Shown here: positions 8,267 to 17,706 of the stretch, one piece after another
How the letters are laid out: every line of letters starts with the position of its first letter
Numbering within the stretch: the stretch's first letter is position 1
Source of the DNA: Pseudarthrobacter sp. ATCC 49987
GTDB lineage: Bacteria; Actinomycetota; Actinomycetes; Actinomycetales; Micrococcaceae
Length of the DNA: 64,000 nucleotides
NCBI RefSeq assembly: GCF_009928425.1
Contig: NZ_JAABNS010000001.1
Location: forward strand, 3,410,001 to 3,474,000
Direction: 5' to 3'
Notes under the pieces: model-generated
Seen by the model: the letters and a program-made list of their open reading frames with translations, nothing else
Databases searched by the model: none
What the model was told of the DNA's origin: nothing
Made by a program: the position numbers and the translations under genes

Positions 8267-9765
8267 CAGCTGCCTTCCGGCATCACGAAGCTGGCGCCGG
8301 TGCGGATGCCGGAGGGCCAGCGTGTGGTGACCGTCTTGGTCTTGGTGTAGAAACGGAAGGCGTCGGCGCCGTGCTGGTTGAGGTCGCCGAAGCCGGAGGC
8401 CTTCCAGCCGCCGAAGGTGTAGTAGGCGATCGGCACCGGGATGGGGACGTTGATGCCGACCATGCCCACCTGGACCCGGCTGGCGAAGTCGCGGGCGGAG
8501 TCGCCGTCGCGGGTGAAGATGGCCACGCCGTTGCCGAACTCGTGCTCGCTGCACAGGCGCAGGGCCTCGTCGTAGTCCTCCGCGCGGAGGACACTGAGCA
8601 CCGGGCCGAAGATCTCCTCCTTGTAGATCGTCATGTCCTTTGTCACGTTGTCGAAGAGCGTGGGGCCGACCCAGAAGCCGCCCTCGTAGCCCTCGACCTT
8701 GAGGCCGCGGCCGTCGGCCAGCAGGGTGGCACCTTCGTCGACGCCGGCCTGGATGTAACCCTCGATCCGCTCCTTGGCGGAGGCGGCCACGACGGGGCCG
8801 AAGTCCGAGTCCTTGGCGAGGCTATGGCCGACCTTGAGGTCCGCGATCCGCTCCTCCAGCTTCGCGACGAGCGCGTCGCCGGTGGCCTTGCCGACCGGCA
8901 CGGCCACGGAGATCGCCATGCAGCGTTCGCCGGCGGAGCCAAAACCCGCGCCCATCAGCGCATCGGCCGCCATGTCGAGGTCGGCGTCCGGCATGATCAC
9001 CATGTGGTTCTTGGCGCCGCCGAAGCACTGGGCGCGCTTGCCGTTCGCGGCGGCGGTGGCGTAGATGTACTGCGCAATCGGGGTGGACCCGACGAAGCCG
9101 ATGGCCTGGACCCGGGGGTCCTCCAGCAGCGCATCCACCGCCTCCTTGTCGCCGTTGACAACGTTGAAGACGCCCGCCGGCAGGCCGGCCTCGGTGAAGA
9201 GCTCGGCGAGCCGCAGCGGCACGGAGGGGTCCCGTTCGGAGGGTTTGAGGATGAAGGAGTTGCCCGCGGCGAGGGCCGGTCCGGACTTCCAGAGCGGGAT
9301 CATGGCCGGGAAGTTGAACGGGGTGATGCCGGCGACGACGCCGAGCGGCTGGCGCAGCGAGTGGACGTCGATCCCGGTTCCGGCGTTGTCCGAGAATTCG
9401 CCCTTGAGCAGGTGCGGGGCACCTGCGGCGAACTCCATGACCTCAATGCCGCGCTGGATGTCGCCCTTGGCGTCGAGGAAGGTCTTGCCGTGTTCGGAGG
9501 ACAGCAGCGTGGCGAGTTCGTCCAGGTTCTGGTTGACCAGGTCAACGAACTTGAGCAGGATCCGGCCGCGGCGCTGCGGGTTCATGGCCGCCCATTCGAG
9601 CTGGCCCTTTTCCGCGTTGGAGACAACGTTGCGGACTTCCTCGGTACTGGCCAGGGGCACCCTGGCCTGGACCTCGCCGGTGCAGGGATCGTAGACATCG
9701 CTGAAGCGCCCCGAGGTGCCTTCAACATGCTGTCCGTCAATGTAATGGGATAGTTCGCGAACCAT
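8266..9765 (-). CDS. mmsA: CoA-acylating methylmalonate-semialdehyde dehydrogenase
   Basis: A 499-residue aldehyde dehydrogenase of the MmsA type. It converts methylmalonate semialdehyde to propionyl-CoA, the last step of the valine branch. The catalytic Cys282 lies in GFGSAGERCMAISVAV. The NAD-binding region ITPFNFPAMIPLWKSGPALA (147-166) is typical, and MmsA-specific CFGGAKNHMVIMPDADLD is present. The start at 9765 is preceded by AAGGAG; an in-frame codon 22 residues earlier has no such site. First gene of the operon, transcribed from the 165-bp spacer shared with xthA. Confidence 0.95.
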   Translation of the reverse strand: MVRELSHYIDGQHVEGTSGRFSDVYDPCTGEVQARVPLASTEEVRNVVSNAEKGQLEWAAMNPQRRGRILLKFVDLVNQNLDELATLLSSEHGKTFLDAKGDIQRGIEVMEFAAGAPHLLKGEFSDNAGTGIDVHSLRQPLGVVAGITPFNFPAMIPLWKSGPALAAGNSFILKPSERDPSVPLRLAELFTEAGLPAGVFNVVNGDKEAVDALLEDPRVQAIGFVGSTPIAQYIYATAAANGKRAQCFGGAKNHMVIMPDADLDMAADALMGAGFGSAGERCMAISVAVPVGKATGDALVAKLEERIADLKVGHSLAKDSDFGPVVAASAKERIEGYIQAGVDEGATLLADGRGLKVEGYEGGFWVGPTLFDNVTKDMTIYKEEIFGPVLSVLRAEDYDEALRLCSEHEFGNGVAIFTRDGDSARDFASRVQVGMVGINVPIPVPIAYYTFGGWKASGFGDLNQHGADAFRFYTKTKTVTTRWPSGIRTGASFVMPEGS

Positions 9766-9930
9766 GATGGAATGCTCCTTTGCACCGTGTGATTGCGTGG
9801 TGACGGCCGGGCCACGTGTGACCCACGCCATCTTCTGCCTCCGAATATACTCGGACTTCCTACTAAATTCCAGAGGGGCGCCGCTTGGGGGCAGCTTCGT
9901 CCGGCAGCCAAGTTCGGTAAGTTAGGGATT
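9766..9930. promoter_or_regulatory. Divergent promoter region mmsA / xthA
   Basis: This spacer must hold the valine-operon promoter. On the minus strand TATATT (about 9844-9849) is a good -10. It overlaps a small inverted repeat TCCGA-N6-TCGGA (9840-9855), which could bind a repressor. No regulator gene lies next to the operon, so the controlling protein is not identified. Confidence 0.4.
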
Positions 9931-10737
9931 GTGAAGATTGCTACCTGGAATGTGAATTCGCTCCGTGCCCGTGCCGACCGTGTTGAAGCCTGGCTTCAGC
10001 GCACCGACTGTGATGTCCTGGCTATCCAGGAAACCAAGTGCAAGGACGACAACTTCCCCTGGGAGCTGTTCGAAAACATGGGCTACGAGGTTGCGCATTT
10101 TGGCCTGAGCCAGTGGAACGGTGTGGCGATCGCCTCCCGGGTGGGGCTCGACGACGTCGAACGCACCTTCCTGGACCAGCCCGTCTTCGGCAAGAACGGC
10201 AAGGACGCCGTGCAGGAAGCACGCGCCATCGGCGCCACCTGCGGCGGCATCAGGGTCTGGAGCCTCTACGTCCCCAACGGCCGGGCCCTCGACGATGAAC
10301 ACATGCCGTACAAGCTCAGCTGGCTGGATGCCCTGAAGACCCACGCCGAGGGCATGCTCCAGAAGGATCCGGACGCCCAGATCGCCCTGATGGGCGACTG
10401 GAACATCGCCCCGCAGGACGACGACGTCTGGGACATCGACTTCTTCCGCGCCGAGCGCCTCACCCACGTCAGCGAACCGGAACGGGCAGCCTTCCACGCC
10501 TTTGAGAACGCCGGCTTCCAGGACGTTGTCCGCCCGCACACCCCCGGCCCCGGCGTCTACACCTACTGGGACTACACGCAGCTGCGCTTCCCCAAGAAGG
10601 AGGGCATGCGGATCGACTTCGTGCTGGCCTCCCCCGCACTGGCCGCCCGGGTCACCGGCGCGGCGATCGACCGCGAGGAACGCAAGGGCAAGGGCGCGTC
10701 GGACCACGCCCCCGTGATCGTGGAGCTGAGCGACTGA
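9931..10737 (+). CDS. xthA: Exodeoxyribonuclease III (AP endonuclease)
   Basis: A 268-residue member of the ExoIII/EEP family, starting at the GTG directly before KIATWNVNSLRAR. Metal and catalytic residues are visible: N7 in TWNVNS, E34 in IQETK, D156 and N158 in GDWNIAP, and D258/H259 in the terminal SDHAPV. The enzyme cuts DNA 5' to abasic sites and degrades 3' ends in base-excision repair. It is followed 31 bp later by a gene of unknown function on the same strand, possibly co-transcribed. Confidence 0.95.
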   Translation: MKIATWNVNSLRARADRVEAWLQRTDCDVLAIQETKCKDDNFPWELFENMGYEVAHFGLSQWNGVAIASRVGLDDVERTFLDQPVFGKNGKDAVQEARAIGATCGGIRVWSLYVPNGRALDDEHMPYKLSWLDALKTHAEGMLQKDPDAQIALMGDWNIAPQDDDVWDIDFFRAERLTHVSEPERAAFHAFENAGFQDVVRPHTPGPGVYTYWDYTQLRFPKKEGMRIDFVLASPALAARVTGAAIDREERKGKGASDHAPVIVELSD

Positions 10738-10768
10738 TGGGCGCAGCCCCGGGAAGCGATGTGATCCA

Positions 10769-11674
10769 GTGACGGGAAACCTCTACCGCGGGCAGGCCGG
10801 GCTGCCGTTCTCCTCCGCGCTGCGGATCTACGAACCCCTGGAGGCGTTCCCGGAAGACCAGCAGGGGGCCCTGCGCGCGGCGGGTGCCCGGAGCGTTTCC
10901 CGGGCGGCCGTCGAAAACGCCGAACTGCTCGCCTCCCTGGGCCGCATCACCCGCCCGGGCGGGGACCCGTTCCCCACCGGGGCGACGGACCTGGTCCGTG
11001 TCCTGGCCGTGCCTCTGGCAGGCGGCACCCCGGCAGCACCTCCGGCCGGCGCCCCGGCACCGGAGACCGCCCGGCCCGAGCGGCTGCTGTACTGCCCCAG
11101 CCAGCTGGTGCTGCGGGCCGGGCTGGCTGCCAACGCCCTGATGGAGGGCATCCACGGGCCGCTGGCCCAGCTGCTGATCCCGGAGGAGCAGCGCGACAGG
11201 CACCAGGAACGTATTGATGAGGTGCGGGCGCATTCCGGGCTGGGCCGCGTGCACACCCGGGCGTCCACCTGGGGTATCCCGTTCAGTTGGTTCTGCCTGT
11301 TCACGGAATCGGACCCCACCGACGTGGTGGAATCCGAGGGGCGGATTGTCACCGTGCGCATCCGCGCGAGCATCGCCGAGGCCCTGGAACGGGTCCGCTA
11401 TGCGGTGGCCCATCTGGCCCTGGCCGCACCGGACCTGGACATGCTGGAGGACCTCACGCAGCTCACCGAATGGCTGGAGTTCTTCCACCCGGGGTCGGTG
11501 GTGGAACTGGATTACGGGGCCGTGGCGGACAAGGTCTACCCGGATGACTCGCCCATGGACGTACGGCTTGGGATTGAGTGCCTGGCCGAAGGGGACATGA
11601 CCGGAGCGGCCGCCGCCTACCGCCGGCTGGCATCCCGCTGGATCCCGATCCGTCAGCTGGCCCGCGCTTCCTGA
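10769..11674 (+). CDS. Conserved hypothetical protein
   Basis: A 301-residue protein with a GTG start, not recognised. It is soluble-looking and acidic, without signal peptide, membrane segment or known motif. A Pro/Ala-rich linker (about 85-105) separates two parts. The C-terminal half has a possible all-alpha region (ASIAEALERVRYAVAHLALAA) and ends in EGDMTGAAAAYRRLASRW, a TPR-like single helix pair. It lies behind xthA and ends 8 bp before the convergent lacI-type gene. No function is proposed. Confidence 0.65.
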   Translation: MTGNLYRGQAGLPFSSALRIYEPLEAFPEDQQGALRAAGARSVSRAAVENAELLASLGRITRPGGDPFPTGATDLVRVLAVPLAGGTPAAPPAGAPAPETARPERLLYCPSQLVLRAGLAANALMEGIHGPLAQLLIPEEQRDRHQERIDEVRAHSGLGRVHTRASTWGIPFSWFCLFTESDPTDVVESEGRIVTVRIRASIAEALERVRYAVAHLALAAPDLDMLEDLTQLTEWLEFFHPGSVVELDYGAVADKVYPDDSPMDVRLGIECLAEGDMTGAAAAYRRLASRWIPIRQLARAS

Positions 11675-11682
11675 CGGGGCCC

Positions 11683-12768
11683 TCAGGCACCCGCCGCGGC
11701 CGCTGCTGACGCGTCAGCGCCGCGGGGCGGCGCCGTCGTGCCGCGGACAATCAGCTGATGCGGGGCCACCGTGGAGCGCACTGATCCGGTGATCCCGTCG
11801 AGCTCGTCCAGCAGCATTTTGGTGCCCAGTTCGGCCTGCTCGTCCGGGCGCTGCCTGACAGTAGTGAGACCCATGGCCTCGGAAAAGTCGTGGTCGTCGA
11901 TCCCGATCACGGAGAGGTCCTCCGGGATCCGCACTCCGGCCCGGGTGGCCTCGAAAATGATTCCCATGGCCATCTCATCCGAGGCGCAAAAGATTGCCGT
12001 GGGCTTCGGCCCGGGCCTGTCCCAGAGCCGGCGGAAGGCGTCCTGGCCGCTGCGGACCGTAAAGTCCCCCCATTCGTCCCATTCGTCCCGGACGTTCAGG
12101 CCGGCTTGGGCCATAACATCCTGGAAGGCCTTGATCCGGACCCGGGGAACGTCGAAGTTGAGGTCGGTTTCGTCATCCCCGTGCAACAGGGCGATCTCCG
12201 TGTGTCCAAGGCCAATCAGGTGCCGGACTGCCGTTGCGGCAGCGGCGTAGTCGTCGATCCCGATGTAGGGGCATTCCTCGACGTGGCCGCCGACGACGAC
12301 CAACGGGATGTCGATTTTCTGGAGGTGTGCAATTTCCTCGTGGGTCAGTGCCATGCACAGGACCAGCAGCGCGTCGATCTGTTTGTAGACCATAGTCTTG
12401 CTGAAGAGCCGCTCACGGTTGCTGCCGTGGCCGCCCAGGTTAAAGAGCGAGAGGTTGTACTGGCGGGCGTGCAGTTCACGGTCGGCGCCCTCGATGGCTT
12501 TGGAGAAGAACCAGCGGCTCACGAAAGGCGCCAGGACGCCGATGGTCCTGGTGCGCCCGGTGGCCAGCCCGGACGCTGACGAGGAAGCCACGTAGCCCAG
12601 TTCTTCGGCGATGCCCAGGATCTTCTCCCGGGTTGCCGGCGAAACCCTGGGCAGTCCTCGGACGGCGCGGGACACGGTGGCGGTGGACACCCCGGCGGCC
12701 GTGGCAACATCTTCGATGCTGACGCCGGAGTGGCCTCCGCGCTGTGCCCTGTCTGTTGTCTTTGCCAC
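11683..12768 (-). CDS. LacI-family transcriptional repressor
   Basis: A 361-residue LacI/GalR protein. The HTH at about 16-40 reads VSIEDVATAAGVSTATVSRA, followed by the hinge ELGYVASSSASGLATGRT and a periplasmic-binding-like sugar domain (IGVLAPFVSRWFF..., later VIGIDDHDFSEAMGLTTVRQ). It is the last gene of the sugar ABC operon, 26 bp after the permease. It probably represses that operon through the consensus site TGCAAGCGTTTACA at 16279. The inducer sugar is unknown. Confidence 0.93.
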   Translation of the reverse strand: MAKTTDRAQRGGHSGVSIEDVATAAGVSTATVSRAVRGLPRVSPATREKILGIAEELGYVASSSASGLATGRTRTIGVLAPFVSRWFFSKAIEGADRELHARQYNLSLFNLGGHGSNRERLFSKTMVYKQIDALLVLCMALTHEEIAHLQKIDIPLVVVGGHVEECPYIGIDDYAAAATAVRHLIGLGHTEIALLHGDDETDLNFDVPRVRIKAFQDVMAQAGLNVRDEWDEWGDFTVRSGQDAFRRLWDRPGPKPTAIFCASDEMAMGIIFEATRAGVRIPEDLSVIGIDDHDFSEAMGLTTVRQRPDEQAELGTKMLLDELDGITGSVRSTVAPHQLIVRGTTAPPRGADASAAAAAGA

Positions 12769-12794
12769 CGTGTCCCCTTATCGGCTCGCCGCGG

Positions 12795-13775
12795 CTATCC
12801 CTTTAGCCCACCCGCAAGCAGGCCCCGGACAAAGTAGCGCTGCAGCCCGAAGAAGACTGCCAGCGGGACAATGATCGACACGAATGCCGCAGCGGGGTTG
12901 AGGTAATCCCTGCTTCCGCGGGTGCCAGAGATCTCCGCCAGCCGCTGGGTAATGGGAGCCACATCCGCGGTGCCGCCGGAGAATACGAGGGCCACCAGCA
13001 GGTCGTTCCAAACCCAGAGGAACTGGAAGATGGCCAACGACGCCAGCGCCGGCACCGACAGCGGCAGGATGATCCGCCAGAAAATGGTGGTGTGCCCGGC
13101 GCCGTCGACCCTGGCCGCCTCGATCATTTCGCCCGGGATCTCCGAGATGAAGTTGTGCAGCAGGAAGATCCCCAACGGCAGCCCGAACATCGTGTGGGCA
13201 ATCCACAGCTGTGCGTAGGAGCCGGAGGGCATCTGGAGGACTTGGGTGAAGAGCTGGAGCAGCGGTATCAGGGACATCTGCAGCGGGATGATCTGCAGGG
13301 CGAAGACGAAAATGAACAGTCCGTCCCGGCCCCTGAACTTGCCCCAGGCGAAGATGTAGGCCGCCATGGACGCCAGGACCAGAATGAACAGGGTGACGGG
13401 TATGACAATGGCAAGGGAGTTCACGAAGTACTGGGACAAATTCGGCGACTGGGAACCGGCCGAGGCGGTCACGTCTATATAGTGCTGGAATGTGAATTGC
13501 CAGTCCTCAAAGAAGTTCCACCACCCGTCCGAGCGCGGTCCGACCTGTTTCGCAGCCGGGCGGAACGAGGAAACAAACAACCCGAAGGTCGGCACCGTCC
13601 AGACGACGGCGATCAGCAAAGCCGCCGCCGTGGCCCAGCGCGACGTCAGTTTCTGCTTGACCCTGCGCATGATCGGAGCGGCATCCTCCGGTGATCCGGT
13701 GACGCTGGGCTGCTCGGCGCGGGGGCCGATCCGGGTCTCCTGCGAGGCCTCGTCCGGAACTGGGGTGGCGGTCAT
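12795..13775 (-). CDS. Sugar ABC transporter permease (MalG type)
   Basis: A 326-residue inner-membrane permease of the CUT1 group with about six membrane spans. The cytoplasmic EAA loop that contacts the ATPase reads IEAARVDGAGHTTIFWRIIL near residue 215. It overlaps the upstream permease gene by 4 bp (ATGA). The N-terminal 45 residues are a polar extension before the first span. With the partner permease and binding protein it would import an oligosaccharide or sugar. No ATPase is encoded in the operon, so a shared MsiK-like ATPase elsewhere is expected. Confidence 0.92.
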   Translation of the reverse strand: MTATPVPDEASQETRIGPRAEQPSVTGSPEDAAPIMRRVKQKLTSRWATAAALLIAVVWTVPTFGLFVSSFRPAAKQVGPRSDGWWNFFEDWQFTFQHYIDVTASAGSQSPNLSQYFVNSLAIVIPVTLFILVLASMAAYIFAWGKFRGRDGLFIFVFALQIIPLQMSLIPLLQLFTQVLQMPSGSYAQLWIAHTMFGLPLGIFLLHNFISEIPGEMIEAARVDGAGHTTIFWRIILPLSVPALASLAIFQFLWVWNDLLVALVFSGGTADVAPITQRLAEISGTRGSRDYLNPAAAFVSIIVPLAVFFGLQRYFVRGLLAGGLKG

Positions 13776-14737
13776 CGGATCTCCCTTTGCTGACGAAGTA
13801 CGCGGGCGTTGTACACCACGATGGGCAGGACCAGCAGGAACAGCACCAGGGCGAGGGCCGCACCGCGGCCTGGTTCACCGGCCCGGAAGGCCTGGGTGTA
13901 CATCTCATTGGCGACGACGGAGGTATCGTAATTGCCGGCTGTCATGGTCCGGACAATGTCAAAGACCTTCAGCGTCGCGATCGTAATGGTGGTCAGCACT
14001 ACGACCAGCGCCCCGCGGATCCCGGGAATGGTGACATTGCGGAATTGCTGCCACGGATTCGCACCGTCCAAACGGGCGGCCTCAACCAGCTCCGTGGGCA
14101 CTCCCTTGATCGCGGCCGACAAAACAACCATGGCGAACCCGGTCTGAATCCAAACCATCACGATAATCAGGAAGATGGTGTTTTCCGGCGCATCCAGCAG
14201 GAATTGCTTCGGCTGCATCCCCATGGCAACACGGAGGAAATTCAGGACGCCGGTCTGCTCAATACCCGGACCCCGATAATCGTAGACAAGTTTCCAGATG
14301 ATGCCCGCTCCTACGAAGGAGATGGCCATCGGCATGAACACCAGGGCCTTCAATACCTTTTCGCCCCGGGCCTTGTCGATGAACACGGCGTAAGCGAGGC
14401 CGAATCCCGTTGACAACAGGGGCACCAGGACCGTCCAGACGATCGTGTTCCTGAGCGTCACCAAGGCTTCCGGCTGGGTGAACATCCAGACGAAGTTGTC
14501 GACGCCGTTCGGCTGGCCCTTGGCATCAGTAAAAGCGAAGAACGAGGTCTGAATAGCCGGATACACGAGACCCACCAGCATAAGGATTGCTGCCGGCGCC
14601 AGAAAACCGATGACCGTCAGTTTGTCTCTCGACGATTTTGGCGCCTTGTCCACCACCAGCATGATGAGGCCAATGATGGCGGCAAAGACCGCCAGTGCAA
14701 TCACTACTTGAAGAAGTTTCCCTCCGATAAATTCCAT
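13772..14737 (-). CDS. Sugar ABC transporter permease (MalF type)
   Basis: A 321-residue permease, started at the ATG at 14735-14737 (GAAGGATGGGCT before it) rather than at a longer in-frame frame without a site. It has about seven hydrophobic segments and the EAA loop VEAARLDGANPWQQFRNVTI near residue 225. Partner of the downstream MalG-type protein in one membrane complex. A hairpin between this gene and the binding-protein gene should lower its expression relative to the binding protein. Confidence 0.92.
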   Translation of the reverse strand: MEFIGGKLLQVVIALAVFAAIIGLIMLVVDKAPKSSRDKLTVIGFLAPAAILMLVGLVYPAIQTSFFAFTDAKGQPNGVDNFVWMFTQPEALVTLRNTIVWTVLVPLLSTGFGLAYAVFIDKARGEKVLKALVFMPMAISFVGAGIIWKLVYDYRGPGIEQTGVLNFLRVAMGMQPKQFLLDAPENTIFLIIVMVWIQTGFAMVVLSAAIKGVPTELVEAARLDGANPWQQFRNVTIPGIRGALVVVLTTITIATLKVFDIVRTMTAGNYDTSVVANEMYTQAFRAGEPGRGAALALVLFLLVLPIVVYNARVLRQQREIR

Positions 14738-14783
14738 AGCCCATCCTTCGAGGTGTCCGTGGATCAGTGAGTTCGAGAGAAAA

Positions 14784-14825
14784 CGCTGCCTTCCTGCCCA
14801 AGACATACTGTGCAGGAAGGCAGCG
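14784..14825 (-). terminator. Intercistronic hairpin (partial terminator) after the binding-protein gene
   Basis: Perfect 14-bp arms (14784-14797 and 14812-14825) enclose a 14-base loop. On the minus strand the stem is followed by TTTTCTCTC. It starts 10 bases after the stop of the solute-binding gene and precedes the first permease. Such hairpins in ABC sugar operons stop part of transcription or protect the upstream mRNA, which gives excess binding protein over permease. Confidence 0.8.
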
Positions 14826-14834
14826 CACCAGGTA

Positions 14835-16184
14835 TCAGCTCTTCGGCCAGCTGGCTTCGATGGTGTCAGCGACCTGCTGGGAGGGGGTGCCGTTGATCCA
14901 GGTGACAATTCCCTTCCAGAAGGAGTTCGAGCCGACGGCTCCGGGCATCAGGTCAGAGCCGTCAAAGCGGAATACCGTCTTCGGGTCCTGGAGGAGCTTG
15001 ACGGACTGCTTGTCCAGTTCGGACTGCGCGTTGTTCGGGTCAAGTCCCTTGTTGGCACTGATGACGCCGCCCAGCTTCACGCGGTTGTTGGCGAAGTCAG
15101 CACTGGCCATGTAGGCCAAGTACGCCTGGACCTCGGGGGTGTCCTTGTATGCGCCCACCATTTCGCCGCCACCCGTGATGGACTCGCCCCGGCTGGCGTC
15201 GATCGGCGGGGTCATGAACGCCCAGACGTCACCCTCCGGCGCGACAACGGTCCCCTGCGGCCAGTTGGCGGCCTGGAAGTTGGCCTGGTGGTGCATGGCG
15301 CACTGCCCATCAAGCACCGGCTGACCGGCCTGCGCAAAACCGGTTGTCAGGATGGACCGTACGTCGCCGAAGCCGCCGTTGACGAAGCCCTGGTTGAGCA
15401 GGATCTCACCGGTCTTGTCAAAGGCTTTGACGATCTTGGCATCGTTGAAGGGAATCTGATGGCTGACCCACTGATCGTAGACTTCAGGGCCCTCTGCCCG
15501 GAGGACAACATCCTCAATCCAGTCCGTGCCGGGCCAGCCGGTGGCTTCGCCGGATTCGAATCCCGCACACCAGGGCTTCATCGCCTTGTCGTCCGCGATC
15601 TTCTTGCTGAGAGTCAGCATCTCGTCCCAGGTCTTGGGGACTTCCCAGCCCTTGGCCTTGAATGTCTTGGGTGCGTACCAGACATATCCCTTGACGTTGG
15701 CCAGCATCGGTGCCGTGTAGAACTTGCCGTCGACGGTTCCGTATTTCTTCCAGTCGGCCGACCAGTTCTTGTCGACAAGGTCCGAAACGGCTTTAGGGGC
15801 TTCCTTCAGGTTGCCCGCCCTTGCCTGGTCAGCCATGAGTCCGGGCTGCGGGAAAATGGCGACGTCCGGCGCGTTTCCGGCCTTGGCCCGCACACCAATC
15901 TGGGTCTCGAATTCCTTGCTGCCCTCATATTTCACAGTGATGCCGGTGCACTTCTCAAAGGGCGCCCAGGCCGCTTCAAGATTGGTCGCTTCAATATCGA
16001 CAATGGTCGAGTACACAGAAACAGTCTTGCCGTCGTGCTTGCCGTAGCTGGAATACGCGGCGCAGTCCGTGTTGGCTGCTGACCCGGAGCTGGCGGTGCC
16101 GCCGGTGGATCCACTGCAGGCCGTCAGGGATAGGGCCAAAACCCCGATCGAGGCGACGGGCAGCAAATAGTTGCGGTTCTTCAT
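14835..16184 (-). CDS. Sugar ABC transporter solute-binding lipoprotein
   Basis: A 449-residue family-1 extracellular solute-binding protein. The N-terminus MKNRNYLLPVASIGVLALSL is a lipoprotein signal ending in the lipobox LTAC, with the lipidated Cys at residue 23, so it is anchored outside the membrane. The mature part has the typical CUT1 pattern (FKAKGWEVPKTWDEMLTLSK and PWCAGFESGEATGWPGTDWI). First gene of the operon, under the LacI-type operator at 16279. The sugar is unknown. Confidence 0.93.
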   Translation of the reverse strand: MKNRNYLLPVASIGVLALSLTACSGSTGGTASSGSAANTDCAAYSSYGKHDGKTVSVYSTIVDIEATNLEAAWAPFEKCTGITVKYEGSKEFETQIGVRAKAGNAPDVAIFPQPGLMADQARAGNLKEAPKAVSDLVDKNWSADWKKYGTVDGKFYTAPMLANVKGYVWYAPKTFKAKGWEVPKTWDEMLTLSKKIADDKAMKPWCAGFESGEATGWPGTDWIEDVVLRAEGPEVYDQWVSHQIPFNDAKIVKAFDKTGEILLNQGFVNGGFGDVRSILTTGFAQAGQPVLDGQCAMHHQANFQAANWPQGTVVAPEGDVWAFMTPPIDASRGESITGGGEMVGAYKDTPEVQAYLAYMASADFANNRVKLGGVISANKGLDPNNAQSELDKQSVKLLQDPKTVFRFDGSDLMPGAVGSNSFWKGIVTWINGTPSQQVADTIEASWPKS

Positions 16185-16278
16185 GCGGAAAACTCCTCAT
16201 TGACTAGGTAGCGATCGGCGTTGGAGCGGCGGTGCGTGCGTGTGGTGCCCATCACAATAATCACCATCCGGTGAGGAA

Positions 16279-16292
16279 TGCAAGCGTTTACA
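16279..16292. promoter_or_regulatory. LacI-family operator upstream of the sugar ABC operon
   Basis: TGCAAGCGTTTACA fits the LacI/GalR consensus TGNAANCGNTTNCA exactly, with the central CpG. It lies 95 bp before the binding-protein start and is the expected target of the LacI protein encoded at the end of the same operon (11683-12768). Confidence 0.85.
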
Positions 16293-16423
16293 CACAACCT
16301 TTGCGGAAAGGAGACCCTCGCCGGGCACACAGCTATGCACGCCAATGCGCGCCGCTGCTGGGAAGTCGGCCCGCCGGCCCTGCGCGGGACCCGCGAACAT
16401 GTTGCGGCAACCTCACCGCCGGG

Positions 16424-17035
16424 TCAGCGGACCCGCTCAGCCCGCCCGAACCTTGACCGGGCACCCGAGACGATATGGATGAGCACCAGGGTACGTTTGC
16501 CGATCGCGAGGTCAAGCGCCTCCACGAGGGCGGACACCTCGGCTGCAAGCCGGTGGGGGGCCACGCCCTGGCGGGGCTGGATCCTGATTCTCAGGGCCGG
16601 TTCGCCGCGGAATTCGTAGGTTGCAACGGTGGCGCCAGCCAGGTCCGGACGGTCCGCCAACGCAGCCCGGAGCGCCTGCTCGGCAACGCCGCTGCCGATT
16701 CTGACGCTTCCGGGCACCTCGCCCGGATCCTCTTCGGACACGAGCAGGTTTGCCCTGCCCTTGCCCTGCTGGGCGACCCAGGCAACCATGGCACCAATCA
16801 CCAGGAGCAGTGCCAGGACCACCGCAATCCACAGCCAGCTCTCGGCACGCCCCGGGAAGCGCGTGCGTTCGAAGAGGTCCCGCCAGATGCTCCAGACACC
16901 GGCGGCCCATCCCTGCCACCACACAGCCACCGCCGGCACGCTCGCCAGCAGGATGAGCAGCACCCCGAGGCCGGACAGGGCCATTCCCAGGATGCCGATG
17001 AGGACCCGGTTGAGGATTCTGGGGGTGCCGTTCAT
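16424..17035 (-). CDS. AmaP-like alkaline shock membrane anchor protein
   Basis: A 203-residue protein with two N-terminal membrane spans (about 10-40 and 68-90) and a soluble C-terminal half with an Asp23-like alpha/beta pattern (GSGVAEQALRAALADRP, then LAAEVSALVEALDLAIGKR). This is the architecture of AmaP, which tethers Asp23-family proteins to the cell membrane. It is the last of five overlapping genes (4-bp ATGA overlap with the one before), together forming an envelope-stress module. The AmaP name rests on layout and weak motif similarity. Confidence 0.7.
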   Translation of the reverse strand: MNGTPRILNRVLIGILGMALSGLGVLLILLASVPAVAVWWQGWAAGVWSIWRDLFERTRFPGRAESWLWIAVVLALLLVIGAMVAWVAQQGKGRANLLVSEEDPGEVPGSVRIGSGVAEQALRAALADRPDLAGATVATYEFRGEPALRIRIQPRQGVAPHRLAAEVSALVEALDLAIGKRTLVLIHIVSGARSRFGRAERVR

Positions 17036-17706
17036 GCGCCGATCACCCCGGCCGGGGCCACATTGATCCGGACTTCAGGCGTGGGGGCCAGCCTCATGTC
17101 CCGGAGCTCATCCCGGACGGCCGTGAGCACGGCATCCGGGCTCAGCGGGACGCCGGAGGTCGGGCGGACGTTGACCTGGACCTGCTTCCGGGACACGGTC
17201 ACCATCACCTGCTCCTGGCTCACATTGGCGGCCACCCGTGCCCGGCGTGCCAGTGCGGAGGCAATCACTTCGTCGTCCACGACGACGGCGGTCCGGCGGT
17301 CCTGCAGAAGGTGGCGGGCACGCCGGCCAGGCAGGACTGCGTTCAGGAAGAAGAACAGGCCCGCCATCAGCAGTACCGCACCGACCACCCCAAGCAGGAG
17401 AGGCGGAACCCCGTTCGGGAGCGCCACCACCTGCTCCGCCGCGGTCTCGGGATCCACGAGCCACGGCAGCTGCCCGACGGCCCGGACCGCTGTTTCCAGG
17501 AGGGCGTAGACGCACAGCGCAATGACCAGGACAGCGGCGAGGATTGAGGCCACGGCCCGCGAGGAGTGGGTTTCGCGTTTGAGGATCCGCTCCATGCCCT
17601 CGACGGCTGCCCCGGCAGGTCCGGTGCTGCCGGCTGTGGGTGCGTCGGGCGGAGCAGGCGGGACGTAGCGCCCGCCGCCCGGCTCGTGCTCGGTGTCGCG
17701 GCTCAA
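17032..17706 (-). CDS. DUF6286-like membrane protein of the Asp23 operon
   Basis: A 224-residue protein. After a 35-residue polar, Pro/Gly-rich N-terminus come two membrane spans (about 50-75 and 100-122), then a soluble domain with RRTAVVVDDEVIASALARRA and a repeated alpha/beta pattern ending in APTPEVRINVAPA. It resembles the DUF6286 proteins found with Asp23 homologues in actinobacteria. Overlaps both neighbours by 4 bp. The function is unknown; it is probably part of a membrane-associated Asp23 complex. Confidence 0.65.
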   Translation of the reverse strand: MSRDTEHEPGGGRYVPPAPPDAPTAGSTGPAGAAVEGMERILKRETHSSRAVASILAAVLVIALCVYALLETAVRAVGQLPWLVDPETAAEQVVALPNGVPPLLLGVVGAVLLMAGLFFFLNAVLPGRRARHLLQDRRTAVVVDDEVIASALARRARVAANVSQEQVMVTVSRKQVQVNVRPTSGVPLSPDAVLTAVRDELRDMRLAPTPEVRINVAPAGVIGA

